Positions 15,535-25,149 of a stretch of DNA of 64,000 nucleotides are shown here, in pieces; the first letter of the stretch is position 1, and the number at the start of each line of letters is the position of its first letter. Where the stretch lies: NCBI GenBank assembly GCA_936911875.1, contig CAKZGB010000019.1, forward strand, positions 1 through 64,000. Reading direction: 5' to 3'. The translations under genes and the position numbers were made by a program. A model generated the notes under the pieces. It did not search any database and was not told where the DNA came from. It worked only from the letters and a program-made list of their open reading frames with translations. The DNA comes from an uncultured Lysobacteraceae bacterium (GTDB lineage Bacteria > Pseudomonadota > Gammaproteobacteria > Xanthomonadales > Xanthomonadaceae).

Positions 15535-18193
15535 GGTTGGGCTTATCGGCGCGAATGCCGAACACTTCGATGGCGCGGGCCACATCCTTGGCCTGCAGTT
15601 TGCCGTCGGCAGCCAACGCCGCCACAGCCGCATGCGCGATGTAGTTGCGATCGACTTCGAAGTGACGACGCAAGTTCCAGCGCGTATCGCTTCGGCCGAA
15701 ACCGTCGGTACCCAGCACGACGTATCGACCCGGCACGAACTCGCGGATCTGATCGGTGTACGTGCGGATGTAGTCGGTCGCCACGACGGTCGGGCCATCG
15801 GTCTCGGACAGCTGTTGCGTCACGTACGGCACGCGCGGCGTTTCGAGCGGGTGCAGACGGTTCCAGCGCGTGCAGTCGTGACCTTCGCGTGCCAGCTCGT
15901 TGAAGCTCGGCGCGGCGAACAGATCGGCCTTGATGCCGAACTCCTTGTCGAGCAGATCGGCGGCAGCCATCACTTCGCGGAAGATCGTACCCGAACCCAT
16001 CAGCTTGACGCGAAGCGAATCGGCAGCGACGTTCTCGGCGGCGCGGAACCTGTACAGACCGCGGACGATGCCTTCGCGTGCACCCTCGGGCATGGCCGGA
16101 TGCGGGTAGTTCTCATTCATCAGGGTGAGGTAGTAGAACTCGTCGACCTGTTCGGTCAGCATGCGCTGCATGCCGTGCTGCAGAATCGTCACGACCTCGT
16201 AGGCAAAGGTCGGATCGTAGGAACGGCAGTTCGGGATCAGACCGGCTTGCACCAGGCTGTGACCGTCTTCGTGCTGCAGGCCCTCACCGTTGAGCGTGGT
16301 GCGACCGGCGGTACCGCCGAGCAGGAAGCCGCGTGCACGCATGTCAGCTGCTTGCCAGGCACTGTCGCCAATGCGCTGGAAGCCGAACATCGAGTAGTAG
16401 ATGTAGAACGGCAGCATCTGCAGGTTGTTGGTCGAGTACGACGTTGCACCTGCCAGCCACGACGCGAACGCGCCGGCCTCGGTGATGCCTTCCTCAAGGA
16501 CCTGACCGGCATTGTCTTCGCGGTAATACATCAGCTGATCGCGATCGACCGGCTTGTACTTTTGCCCTTGCGGCGCGTAGATACCGATCTGACGGAACAG
16601 GCCTTCCATACCGAACGTGCGCGCCTCGTCGGCCACGATCGGCACCGAACGCGGACCCACTTGCTTGTCGCGCAGAATCACATTGAGTGCCTGCACGAAG
16701 GCCATGGTCGTGGAAATTTCACGTTCACCGGTGCCCTGCGTCAGACGCTCAAACGCCTCGAGTGTCGGCGCCTGCAGCGACTCATCGGACTCGCGGCGAC
16801 GCGCCGGCAGGAAGCCGCTCAGGTTCTTGCGGCGATCGAGCAGGTACTGCACTTCCGGTGAGTCTTTACCCGGATGGAAGAACGGCAGTTCCTTATCGGT
16901 GATCAGCTCGTCCTTGACCGGAATGTTGAAGCGATCGCGGAACGCGCGGATGTCATCGGCGCCCATCTTCTTGGTGTTGTGCGTCGGGTTCAGTGCCTCA
17001 CCCGCGGCGCCCATGCCGTAGCCCTTAACGGTCTTGGCCAGAATGACCGAAGGCCGACCTTGCGTGTTCACTGCCTCGTGATACGCGGCATAGACCTTTT
17101 GCGGATCGTGTCCACCGCGGTTCAGACGCCAGATATCCTGGTCGGACATGTTGGCGACCAGCGCTGCGGTTTCCGGATACTTGCCGAAGAAATGCTCGCG
17201 CGTGTACGCACCGCCGAACGCCTTGCAGTTCTGGTATTCGCCGTCGACGGTTTCCATCATCAGCTGACGCAGCTTGCCGGTCTTGTCGCGGGCGAGCAGC
17301 GGATCCCAGTAGGAACCCCAGATGGTTTTGATGACATTCCAGTCGGCGCCGCGGAACTGGCCTTCGAGCTGTTGGATGATCTTGCCGTTGCCGCGCACCG
17401 GACCGTCGAGACGCTGCAGGTTGCAGTTGATGACAAAGATCAGGTTGTCCAGACCCTCGCGGCCGGCCACCGAGATGGCGCCCAGGGATTCGGGTTCGTC
17501 CGTTTCGCCATCGCCCAGGAAACACCAGACCTTGCGGTCGGACTTGGGCATCAGGCCACGGCCTTCGAGATATTTCCAGAAGCGGGCCTGGTAGATGGCA
17601 CCGATTGGCCCCAGACCCATCGACACCGTCGGGAACTGCCAGAAGTCCGGCATCAGCCACGGGTGCGGATACGAAGAGATACCCTTGCCGTCGACTTCCA
17701 TGCGGAAGTTGTCGATCTGGTCCTCGGTCAGACGGCCTTCGAGAAAGGCGCGTGCGTAGATGCCCGGCGAGCTGTGACCTTGCACACCGATGAAGTCACC
17801 GGGATGGTCACCCTCGGCACCGCGGAAGAAGTGATTGAAGCCGACATCGTACAAAGTGGCAGCCGAGGAGAACGAGGCAATGTGGCCGCCGAGCTCACCC
17901 GGCTTGCGGTTGGCGCGCACCACCATGGCCATTGCATTCCAGCGGATGATGGCGCGGATGCGATGTTCCATTGCCATGTCGCCCGGGTTGCGAGCCTCAA
18001 GATGCGACGGAATGGTGTTGATGTATTCGGTGGTCGGCGAGAACGGCAAATGCGCACCGGCGCGGCGCGTGACCTCGACGACATTTTCGAGCAGTGCATG
18101 GGCACGGTTGGCGCCGTCGCGGTCGATAACCGCCTGGACCGATTCGACCCATTCCTGGGTTTCGGTGGGATCTAAATCGTGGTCCTGCATCAT
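15521..18193 (-). CDS. aceE: Pyruvate dehydrogenase E1 component, homodimeric type
   Basis: This thiamine-diphosphate enzyme decarboxylates pyruvate and acetylates the lipoyl group of E2. The 890-residue length and N-terminal ETQEWVESVQAVI segment match the single-chain E1p family. The thiamine-diphosphate motif is visible as GDGETDEPES through to VINCNLQRLDG. Segments IPSHLEARNPGD and GRTTLNGEGLQHEDGHS are characteristic. No E2 or E3 gene adjoins it, so the complex is encoded at separate loci. The malic enzyme gene lies upstream on the same strand, separated by a hairpin. Confidence 0.96.
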   Translation of the reverse strand: MMQDHDLDPTETQEWVESVQAVIDRDGANRAHALLENVVEVTRRAGAHLPFSPTTEYINTIPSHLEARNPGDMAMEHRIRAIIRWNAMAMVVRANRKPGELGGHIASFSSAATLYDVGFNHFFRGAEGDHPGDFIGVQGHSSPGIYARAFLEGRLTEDQIDNFRMEVDGKGISSYPHPWLMPDFWQFPTVSMGLGPIGAIYQARFWKYLEGRGLMPKSDRKVWCFLGDGETDEPESLGAISVAGREGLDNLIFVINCNLQRLDGPVRGNGKIIQQLEGQFRGADWNVIKTIWGSYWDPLLARDKTGKLRQLMMETVDGEYQNCKAFGGAYTREHFFGKYPETAALVANMSDQDIWRLNRGGHDPQKVYAAYHEAVNTQGRPSVILAKTVKGYGMGAAGEALNPTHNTKKMGADDIRAFRDRFNIPVKDELITDKELPFFHPGKDSPEVQYLLDRRKNLSGFLPARRRESDESLQAPTLEAFERLTQGTGEREISTTMAFVQALNVILRDKQVGPRSVPIVADEARTFGMEGLFRQIGIYAPQGQKYKPVDRDQLMYYREDNAGQVLEEGITEAGAFASWLAGATSYSTNNLQMLPFYIYYSMFGFQRIGDSAWQAADMRARGFLLGGTAGRTTLNGEGLQHEDGHSLVQAGLIPNCRSYDPTFAYEVVTILQHGMQRMLTEQVDEFYYLTLMNENYPHPAMPEGAREGIVRGLYRFRAAENVAADSLRVKLMGSGTIFREVMAAADLLDKEFGIKADLFAAPSFNELAREGHDCTRWNRLHPLETPRVPYVTQQLSETDGPTVVATDYIRTYTDQIREFVPGRYVVLGTDGFGRSDTRWNLRRHFEVDRNYIAHAAVAALAADGKLQAKDVARAIEVFGIRADKPNPLLA

Positions 18194-18252
18194 GGCGCTA
18201 TCCGCTTCTCTAATCTTGGTCTCTAGAACTCTTCATTCTAGCGCCTGAACAG

Positions 18253-18280
18253 CAGAACGGCACCCTACGGTGCCGTTCTG
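18253..18280 (-). terminator. Hairpin between maeB and aceE
   Basis: A perfect 12-bp inverted repeat with a four-base loop lies 22 bases after the maeB stop. No clear T-run follows on the minus strand. It probably ends or stabilises the maeB transcript. Confidence 0.55.
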
Positions 18281-18302
18281 ACAACGTTTGCGGAACGCGG
18301 AA

Positions 18303-20612
18303 TTAGCCCGCTTTGCCCGCTTCGCGGCGTTGCTTGCGAATCTGGGCTTCGACCGCGGCAATGGCCGTCATGTTGATGATGCGACGGACAGTAGCTGCCG
18401 GCGTCAGGATGTGTGCCGACTGATCGAGACCCATCAGGATCGGGCCAATGGCCACGCCATCGGTCATGACCCGCATCATGTTGTACACGATGTTGGCCGA
18501 GTCGAGATTCGGCATCACAAACAGATTGGCGCGACCCTTGAGCGTCGTGTCCGGGAAGATGCGATGACGCAGCTCGTCATCCCATGCCGAGTCGGCCATC
18601 ATTTCGCCATCGACATTAAGATCGGGCTTGCGCGCCTTGAGCAGACGACGCACCTCGGCCATCTTCTGCGCCGACGCATCGTTATGCGAGCCGAAGTTGC
18701 TGTGCGACAGCAGTGCCACGCGCGGCTCGATCCCGAACAGCTTCATACGGTACGTGGCCTGCAAGGTGGCATCGGCAATCTGCTCGGCACTCGGGTCGAG
18801 CTGCGAGTGTGTGTCCAGGAAGAACCATACGCCCTTGTCGTTGAGCACTGCGCTCATGGCCGAGGTGGCTTTGACGCCCGGATCGTAATCGAACACGGTG
18901 CGCAGATAACCGATCTTTTTGTGGAAGCGACCGACGATACCGGTGATCAGTGCATCGGCCTCACCCCGTTCCACCATCAGGCTGGCGACCAACGTCGGCG
19001 TCGAACGCACGAGTTTTTTCGCCGAAGGCGGAGTCACGCCTTTGCGGCCCGTCAGTTTCAGATAATGCTGCCAGTACTCGTCGTAACGCGGATCGTTATC
19101 GATGTTCGTCAGCTCGAAGTCTTTGTCGACTTCGAGGCGCAGACCGAGCTTGCGGATGCGCGCTTCGATCACGTCCGGGCGACCGACCAGGATCGGGCGC
19201 GCCAGACCGTCATCGACCACCGATTGCACGGCTTGCAGCACGACGGGTTCTTCGCCCTCGGCAAAGACCACGCGCTGGACGTTGGACTTGGCGCGATCGA
19301 ACACGGGCTTCATCAGGAAGCCGGTGCGATGGACCAGTTGCGACAGGCGCTCTTCGTATTCGGCCAGCGATTCCATCGGACGCGTGGCGACGCCCGATTC
19401 CATGGCGGCACGCGCAACGGCCGGTGCCAGCGAAACCAGCAGACGCGGATCGAACGGACGCGGAATCAGATATTCGGCACCGAACTTCGGCACTTCGCCG
19501 GCGTAGGCACCGCCGCCATCGACGGCTTCGCGACGGGCCAGGTCGGCAATCGCGCGCACCACGGCGAGTTTCATTTCCTCGTTGATGACGGTGGCGCCGA
19601 CATCGAGCGCGCCGCGAAAAATGTAGGGGAAACACAGGGCGTTATTGACCTGGTTCGGGTAATCGCTGCGGCCCGTGGCGATGATCGCGTCGGGGCGCAC
19701 GGCCTTGGCGTCTTCCGGCAGGACCTCCGGATACGGGTTGGCCAGCGCCAGAATGATGGGCTGGTCGGCCATCGAGGCGACCATTTCCGGCTTGAGGATG
19801 CCGCCGGCCGACAGGCCCAAGAACACATCGGCACCGTTGACGATTTCAGCCAGGCTGCGTGCAGATGTATCGGACGCGTAGCGCGCCTTGTCCGGATCCA
19901 GGTTCGGGCGACCGGTGTAGATCACGCCATCGCGATCGAACGCAGTGATGTTCTCGCGCTTCACACCGAGTGCCACCAGCATGTCGAGGCAGGCGATACC
20001 GGCTGCACCCGCACCTGTTGTCGCCACCTTGACGGTGCCGATGTCCTTGCCGACTACGTGCAATGCGTTGAGCACTGCGGCACCGACGATAATCGCCGTG
20101 CCGTGCTGGTCATCGTGGAACACCGGAATGTTCATGCGCTCGCGCAACTTGCGCTCCACGATAAAGCACTCAGGTGCCTTGATATCTTCTAAGTTGATGC
20201 CGCCAAAGGTCGGCTCGAGCGAAGCAATGATGTCGACGAGTTTGTCGGGATCGCGTTCGTCCACTTCGATATCAAACACATCGATGCCGGCGAATTTCTG
20301 GAACAGAACGCCCTTGCCTTCCATCACCGGCTTGCCGGCCAGCGCACCAATGTCGCCCAAGCCGAGCACGGCGGTGCCGTTAGAAATCACGGCCACCAGA
20401 TTGCCGCGGGCCGTGTATTCGGAAGCGAGAGTCGGATCGCGGGCAATCTCTTCGCACGCGTAGGCAACACCCGGCGAATAGGCCAGCGACAAGTCGCGTT
20501 GGGTGACCATCGGCTTGGTGGCCGTGACCTTGATTTTACCCTTGGGATGGGTGCTGTGATAGGCCAGTGCGGCCTGCTTCAGGTCATCGTCTTTGACGTG
20601 CTCGTCGGTCAT
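18303..20612 (-). CDS. maeB: NADP-dependent malic enzyme with phosphotransacetylase-like domain
   Basis: The enzyme converts malate to pyruvate, CO2 and NADPH. The product of about 769 residues has the malic enzyme N-terminal domain (SLAYSPGVAYACEEI, then FHDDQHGTAII) and an NAD-binding domain with GAGAAGIA. From about residue 430 it has a PTA-like domain of the regulatory type, with SNFGSHN and PILMGL. This hybrid layout is the MaeB class. ATG 20612 is chosen over TTG 20624. It sits upstream of aceE and supplies the same metabolite, pyruvate. Confidence 0.94.
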   Translation of the reverse strand: MTDEHVKDDDLKQAALAYHSTHPKGKIKVTATKPMVTQRDLSLAYSPGVAYACEEIARDPTLASEYTARGNLVAVISNGTAVLGLGDIGALAGKPVMEGKGVLFQKFAGIDVFDIEVDERDPDKLVDIIASLEPTFGGINLEDIKAPECFIVERKLRERMNIPVFHDDQHGTAIIVGAAVLNALHVVGKDIGTVKVATTGAGAAGIACLDMLVALGVKRENITAFDRDGVIYTGRPNLDPDKARYASDTSARSLAEIVNGADVFLGLSAGGILKPEMVASMADQPIILALANPYPEVLPEDAKAVRPDAIIATGRSDYPNQVNNALCFPYIFRGALDVGATVINEEMKLAVVRAIADLARREAVDGGGAYAGEVPKFGAEYLIPRPFDPRLLVSLAPAVARAAMESGVATRPMESLAEYEERLSQLVHRTGFLMKPVFDRAKSNVQRVVFAEGEEPVVLQAVQSVVDDGLARPILVGRPDVIEARIRKLGLRLEVDKDFELTNIDNDPRYDEYWQHYLKLTGRKGVTPPSAKKLVRSTPTLVASLMVERGEADALITGIVGRFHKKIGYLRTVFDYDPGVKATSAMSAVLNDKGVWFFLDTHSQLDPSAEQIADATLQATYRMKLFGIEPRVALLSHSNFGSHNDASAQKMAEVRRLLKARKPDLNVDGEMMADSAWDDELRHRIFPDTTLKGRANLFVMPNLDSANIVYNMMRVMTDGVAIGPILMGLDQSAHILTPAATVRRIINMTAIAAVEAQIRKQRREAGKAG

Positions 20613-20645
20613 TTTTCGACACAAATCCGGGTGCGGGCTGGCCTT

Positions 20646-21986
20646 TCATGATAACTGATCCGTCCCGGCAGGACCCGCCGCTGCCGTTTGTTTTGCGGCG
20701 TTCGCGTTGGAAATCGCGTCCAGTCGGATGCGATTGGCGAACAGCGAAAACGCCAGCATGCCGGCCAGACCGTTGGCCCGCCGAATCCATTCGGGCATCC
20801 AGCGCGCCGGTTGCAACACGCCGTCACGGAACAGCGGCTCAAAGCGCCGCACATCGTCCAGCGTCATCTTGCCCGCGAACAGCCAGCGACACAGATGCAA
20901 TTCCTGCTGGCGCAAGGCCACACGAAAGAACGTATGCACATCGACCAGACCGCGCAGATACACAGTGTCCTTGGTGAAGGCATGACCACCGCCGGTCGGC
21001 ACCCCGCGAAACACCCGCTGCGCACTCGCGAAACTTTCGTCCTGCGTCTGCCCCATCGCCAAGAAGTAGCGGAAGACTTCGACGAAATCGGCACCATCGA
21101 GCGCGCGGCTCACGGCTTCGATGCGCAGACTCAGGCGTTTCATGCGACCGATATCGATGCTGCCGGTGATCTGCTCGGCGAAGGTGGCCAGGCCTTCCTG
21201 CGTGGCGGTGACGCGCGGCGAACTCAGACCCAGCGACGGCAGGTTGTTCTGCAAGCGCCCGTTCAAGGCCGTCAGCGAATGTACAAAGGCCTCGTGCTGC
21301 AGCAGCTGATGTTTGTCGTAATCGGTGAACTTGGCGGTGCTGCGCAAGCGAATGCGAGTCGCACCGGCAGCGGCCTTGGCCAACATCGAAGGATCGGTCT
21401 CGACGGCGATCACACGGCCATCGAAATAGTCATCGAGTTCGCGTTGTAATTGCAGTTGCAATGCAACGGCTGAAATTTCCACCGTTTCCTGCGGGGACAT
21501 CAGCTCGTGGTCGAGTTCGTCTGCGATATTGATGAAGTGCTGCGCGGCCTCACGGGTGGTGGGGCCATGACCGGGCAGCTCTTCTAACGGACCGCCATAC
21601 AGTTGCAGCGACAGCGGCGTGGCTTGCGGGGTACCCAGTGCCCCAAGAAACTGTGCGGCCACCGTCCAGGAGCGCGAGGATTCCGACAGGTAACGGCCGA
21701 TCGGATGGTCTTCGTCCGCTTCGTTGTCGATGAGTTCCAGCTCGCGGCGAATTGCGCTGAAATCGTGGCGCGGGTATTCGACTTGCGGGTTGTTGAAACG
21801 GCCGGCGGTGAACTCGGCAAAGGTGGCGTCCTGCACTTCGACGGGCCAGCTGGCGAGCTCCAGAATCCGCAGGCTGCGGGCGACCTTGGTCATGCGCTCA
21901 TCGAGGGCCAGATGGTGCGCGATGTCGAGGCGTGCATCGGCCGCGGTGTGCGGCAGGCCCATATTGCGGTTGCGCTCAGCGTTCAT
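20646..21986 (-). CDS. DUF1704 / QEGLA-motif metallopeptidase-like protein
   Basis: The 446-residue protein carries the family's HExxxH zinc motif as HEAFVH (residues 231-236) and the QEGLA motif at 263-267. The latter provides the third ligand Glu in the related eukaryotic MATCAP tubulin carboxypeptidases. Bacterial members are often labelled flavohemoglobin expression-modulating proteins, on thin evidence. No signal peptide is seen, so it should act in the cytoplasm. Its start overlaps the rsgA end by 11 bases, so it is coupled to rsgA. The substrate is unknown. Confidence 0.82.
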   Translation of the reverse strand: MNAERNRNMGLPHTAADARLDIAHHLALDERMTKVARSLRILELASWPVEVQDATFAEFTAGRFNNPQVEYPRHDFSAIRRELELIDNEADEDHPIGRYLSESSRSWTVAAQFLGALGTPQATPLSLQLYGGPLEELPGHGPTTREAAQHFINIADELDHELMSPQETVEISAVALQLQLQRELDDYFDGRVIAVETDPSMLAKAAAGATRIRLRSTAKFTDYDKHQLLQHEAFVHSLTALNGRLQNNLPSLGLSSPRVTATQEGLATFAEQITGSIDIGRMKRLSLRIEAVSRALDGADFVEVFRYFLAMGQTQDESFASAQRVFRGVPTGGGHAFTKDTVYLRGLVDVHTFFRVALRQQELHLCRWLFAGKMTLDDVRRFEPLFRDGVLQPARWMPEWIRRANGLAGMLAFSLFANRIRLDAISNANAAKQTAAAGPAGTDQLS

Positions 21987-23076
21987 ACTTTTGCTTCAGC
22001 CTCTTGTTCAGGGCCTTGGTGAGCACCTTGGACTGGGCCTGCTGCTCCAGCCGTGCGGCCTGCTGATCCTGGGCGCGGCGAATTTCACCCTGCAATTTGC
22101 GGTAATTTTCCATCCGCGCCGGATCCAGCTCGCCGCGCTCCAGCGCCGCCCGCACCGCGCACCCGGGCTCGGCCACATGGCGGCAGTCGCGGAATTTGCA
22201 TTGCGCGGCCAGCGACTCGATGTCGTCAAAGGTGTTGCCGAGTTCTTCGTCACCCGTAGGTTTGAGCTCGCGCATGCCCGGCGTATCGATCAGACACGCG
22301 CCATTGCCCAGCGGAATCAGATGGCGATAGGTGGTGGTGTGTTTGCCGCGCGAATCGTGGCTGCGTACCTCGTTGGTGCGCATGCGCTGCTCGCCAATCA
22401 GGGCATTGGTCAAGGTCGATTTGCCGACGCCGCTGGAACCGACCAGTACGGCGGTGATGCCTTCGTGCAGGTATGGCGACATCACGGTCACGGCGGCGGG
22501 ATCTTTGGCATTCAAGGCGTGCCAGCTGATGCCCTGAGTCTCCAACTGCCGCTGCACGGTGGCGAACACATCGGGGTCGACCTGTTGTTTGTCGGCCTTG
22601 GTAAACAGCACGATGACGCGATCGGCCGCACCGACCAGGGTCAGGTAGCGCTCGAGTCGGCGGGCATTGAAATCCAGATCCAGTCCGACCACCACAAACA
22701 CCACGTCGATGTTGGCGGCAATCAGCTGTTGTTTGAAGTGTTCACCGGCCGCGGCGCGCTTGATGACGTTGCGGCGCGGCAGCAGGGCCACGATTTGCGG
22801 GCGATGCAGATCCAGCACTTTGAGCAGAACCCAATCGCCAACGCAGGCGCGTTGCTCGGGCGGACAGCGGGGTTTTTGCCAATCGGGCAGCGAGTCGACG
22901 GCGGCAGTTTCATCGGGTCCGGTGGCGACGACATAGCCGCTGCGGTGCTGTTCCACGACGCGGGCGATGGCGGTGTCGGGGTGGGCTTGCAGCACGGCAG
23001 CCCAGTCAGCGGGCAACTGATCCGGACGGGCGGCAGGCCAGCCCATGGTGCGCAGGGCGGCGAATTCGGTGCTCAA
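21976..23076 (-). CDS. rsgA: Ribosome small-subunit-dependent GTPase
   Basis: RsgA helps late maturation of the 30S subunit. The 366-residue protein has an N-terminal OB domain (ARVVEQHRSGYVVA and VGDWVLL), then a circularly permuted GTPase with G4 (FTKAD) ahead of G1 (GSSGVGKST) and G3 (DTPGM). A C-terminal zinc site is formed by CKFRDCRH and a later Cys. The start appears to be TTG at 23076; ATG 23046 would remove conserved N-terminal residues. It overlaps the downstream DUF1704 gene by 11 bases. Confidence 0.92.
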   Translation of the reverse strand: MSTEFAALRTMGWPAARPDQLPADWAAVLQAHPDTAIARVVEQHRSGYVVATGPDETAAVDSLPDWQKPRCPPEQRACVGDWVLLKVLDLHRPQIVALLPRRNVIKRAAAGEHFKQQLIAANIDVVFVVVGLDLDFNARRLERYLTLVGAADRVIVLFTKADKQQVDPDVFATVQRQLETQGISWHALNAKDPAAVTVMSPYLHEGITAVLVGSSGVGKSTLTNALIGEQRMRTNEVRSHDSRGKHTTTYRHLIPLGNGACLIDTPGMRELKPTGDEELGNTFDDIESLAAQCKFRDCRHVAEPGCAVRAALERGELDPARMENYRKLQGEIRRAQDQQAARLEQQAQSKVLTKALNKRLKQKYER

Positions 23077-23178
23077 ACGGTGACAAACGGATCGGCCATT
23101 GCCCTCATTCTAGTCCTTAAAGTGGCGAAAAACCGCCCTTTACGCTATCGTTTTCGGATTGTTTCCGATGTCACTGCA

Positions 23179-24441
23179 ATGGCCTTCCTACCAATCGGCA
23201 TCCGCACCCGCCTGGGTGAGGTCCGTTACGAAATTCGCGGCGAACTCGCAGCCCGCGCTCACGAGCTCGAGTCGCAGGGCCGTTCGCTGATCAAACTCAA
23301 CATCGGCAACCCCGGTGCCTTCGGTTTCCGCGCGCCCGAACATTTGCAGCACGCGATTGCCGATCACATGGAAGGCACCGATCCGTATACACATCAGCAG
23401 GGCCTTCCTGCTGCACGCGAGGCGGTTGCCGAGTACTACCGCGAACAACGTGGTCAGAAAGACATTACGGCCGATCGCATCTATATCGGTAACGGCGTCA
23501 GCGAGCTCATCGACATCAGCTTGCGCGCCTTGCTCAACCCAGGCGATGAGGTGCTGCTGCCCTCGCCCGACTATCCGTTGTGGTCCGCCGCCACGATTTT
23601 GAACGATGGCCGCCCGGTCTATTACTCGTGCCGGCCCGAGAACGGTTTCCAGCCCGATCCGGAACAGATGGAATCGCTGGTTTCCAGCCGCACGCGCGCG
23701 ATCGTCCTGATCAATCCGAACAATCCGACGGGTGCGGTCTACTCGCGCGAAACGCTGCAGGCCATTGTCCGCATCGCGCAACGTCACGGCCTGATGATTC
23801 TGGCCGATGAGATCTACGACCACATCACCTATGACGGCGCCGAGTTCATTCCGGTTGCCACGTTGTGTGGCGATGAGGTTCCGTGCCTTTCGTTCGGCGG
23901 CCTGTCCAAGGTGCATCGTGCCTGCGGCTGGCGCGTCGGTTGGGCCGCGTTGTCGGGTGATTCGGTGCGCCTGTCGCAATACGTGCGCGCCCTGAATCTG
24001 CTGAGCGCCCTGCGTCTGTGCGCCAACGTGCCGGGCCAGTTTGCCGTGCAAGCGGCGCTGCAAGGCGAAGACACCATCACCGCCTTGTGCCGTCCCGGCG
24101 GCCGTCTGTACGAGGCCCGCGCCATCATTCGGGATGCCGTGCGCCAATCGCCGCACCTGTCACTGGTGACGCCGGTGGCCGCGATGTATGCGTTTCCGTC
24201 GGTGGTGGGCGCGGCCGGTATCGGCTTCGACGATCACCGCTTTGCGCTGGAGTTGCTGGAACAGCATTCCGTGTTGCTGGCGCCGGGCAGCAGTTTTAAC
24301 GTGCCGTACCGCAATCACTTCCGCGTGACCTTGCTGCCGCCGCCCGAGCAACTGCGCCTGGTGTTTGAACGCATCGATGCCCTGCTCCACGAATACGCCG
24401 AACGCAACGGCGGCAATCGCGACACGAGCGCGGTGGCATGA
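23179..24441 (+). CDS. alaA: AlaA-like PLP-dependent aminotransferase
   Basis: The 420-residue fold-type I aminotransferase has KLNIGNPGAFGF, the YIGNGVSELI and PSPDYPLW segments, INPNNPTGAVYS, ADEIYDHITYD and the PLP lysine in SFGGLSK. These follow E. coli AlaA (glutamate-pyruvate aminotransferase) closely along the length. The open frame extends far upstream on the strand opposite rsgA, but the family start matches ATG 23179. Its stop overlaps the SGNH hydrolase start by four bases. Confidence 0.88.
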   Translation: MAFLPIGIRTRLGEVRYEIRGELAARAHELESQGRSLIKLNIGNPGAFGFRAPEHLQHAIADHMEGTDPYTHQQGLPAAREAVAEYYREQRGQKDITADRIYIGNGVSELIDISLRALLNPGDEVLLPSPDYPLWSAATILNDGRPVYYSCRPENGFQPDPEQMESLVSSRTRAIVLINPNNPTGAVYSRETLQAIVRIAQRHGLMILADEIYDHITYDGAEFIPVATLCGDEVPCLSFGGLSKVHRACGWRVGWAALSGDSVRLSQYVRALNLLSALRLCANVPGQFAVQAALQGEDTITALCRPGGRLYEARAIIRDAVRQSPHLSLVTPVAAMYAFPSVVGAAGIGFDDHRFALELLEQHSVLLAPGSSFNVPYRNHFRVTLLPPPEQLRLVFERIDALLHEYAERNGGNRDTSAVA

Positions 24442-25088
24442 GCCGCGAAGACGCCCGCAGCTATCTGGCGCTGGGTGACAGCTACACCATCGGCGAAGGC
24501 GTGGAGGACGGCGAACGCTGGACCTCGCAACTGGTCATGCGCCTGCGGGCCTTGGATGTCAGTGTGGCCTTCCCCCGCACTGTGGCCACGACCGGCTGGA
24601 CCTGCGAGGAACTGGATCAGGCCATGGACGCCGCACGACCGCCGCTGGAACCGGGCTACGACATGGTCAGTGTGCTGATCGGCGTCAACGACCAGTACCG
24701 CCAGTACGATCCCGCCGCCTATCCGGGCCGGTTTGCACGACTGCTGGAGCGCGCCATTGAACTGGCCGAAGGCCATGCCGAGCGCGTTTTGGTCCTGAGC
24801 ATCCCCGACTGGGGCGTGACGCCGTTTGCCGCGGCGCTCGAGCCCCCGCGCGATCCCGCGCAGATTGCCGCCGAACTAGATCAGTACAACGCCGAGGCCG
24901 CGCGTTTAGCGGCGCAAATGGGCGCCCACTTTGTCGATTGCTCGGATCTGAGCCGCGCGATGTGCGCCAATCCCGCCAATTTGGCGACCGATGCCCTGCA
25001 TCCCGGCGCCCCGGTCTATGCCGCCTGGGCTGACCGCGCCCTGCCCGTTGCCCTAAAAATCACGGGTACCGACACCGCTGCGCCTTGA
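24438..25088 (+). CDS. SGNH/GDSL hydrolase
   Basis: The 216-residue product has block I ALGDSYT with the nucleophile Ser, block III GVNDQY with Asn, and block V DALHPGA with Asp and His. No signal peptide is present, so it is a cytoplasmic lipase/esterase-type hydrolase of unknown substrate. It is coupled to the aminotransferase by an ATGA overlap. Confidence 0.85.
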   Translation: MSREDARSYLALGDSYTIGEGVEDGERWTSQLVMRLRALDVSVAFPRTVATTGWTCEELDQAMDAARPPLEPGYDMVSVLIGVNDQYRQYDPAAYPGRFARLLERAIELAEGHAERVLVLSIPDWGVTPFAAALEPPRDPAQIAAELDQYNAEAARLAAQMGAHFVDCSDLSRAMCANPANLATDALHPGAPVYAAWADRALPVALKITGTDTAAP

Positions 25089-25149
25089 AACGCCGCCCGT
25101 TTGCCCCGAACTTGCACTGTATACCGCTGACTGCACAAAGAGACTCCTC

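Noticed and set aside
15632..20192. Long plus-strand open frames opposite aceE and maeB (for example 15632-16861, 16874-18175, 18288-20192)
   Set aside because: They shadow clearly identified enzymes; their translations are His/Arg/Gly-rich with no motifs.
21724..23178. Upstream extension of the aminotransferase frame by about 485 codons
   Set aside because: The extra part is antisense to rsgA and the DUF1704 gene; the family start fits ATG 23179.
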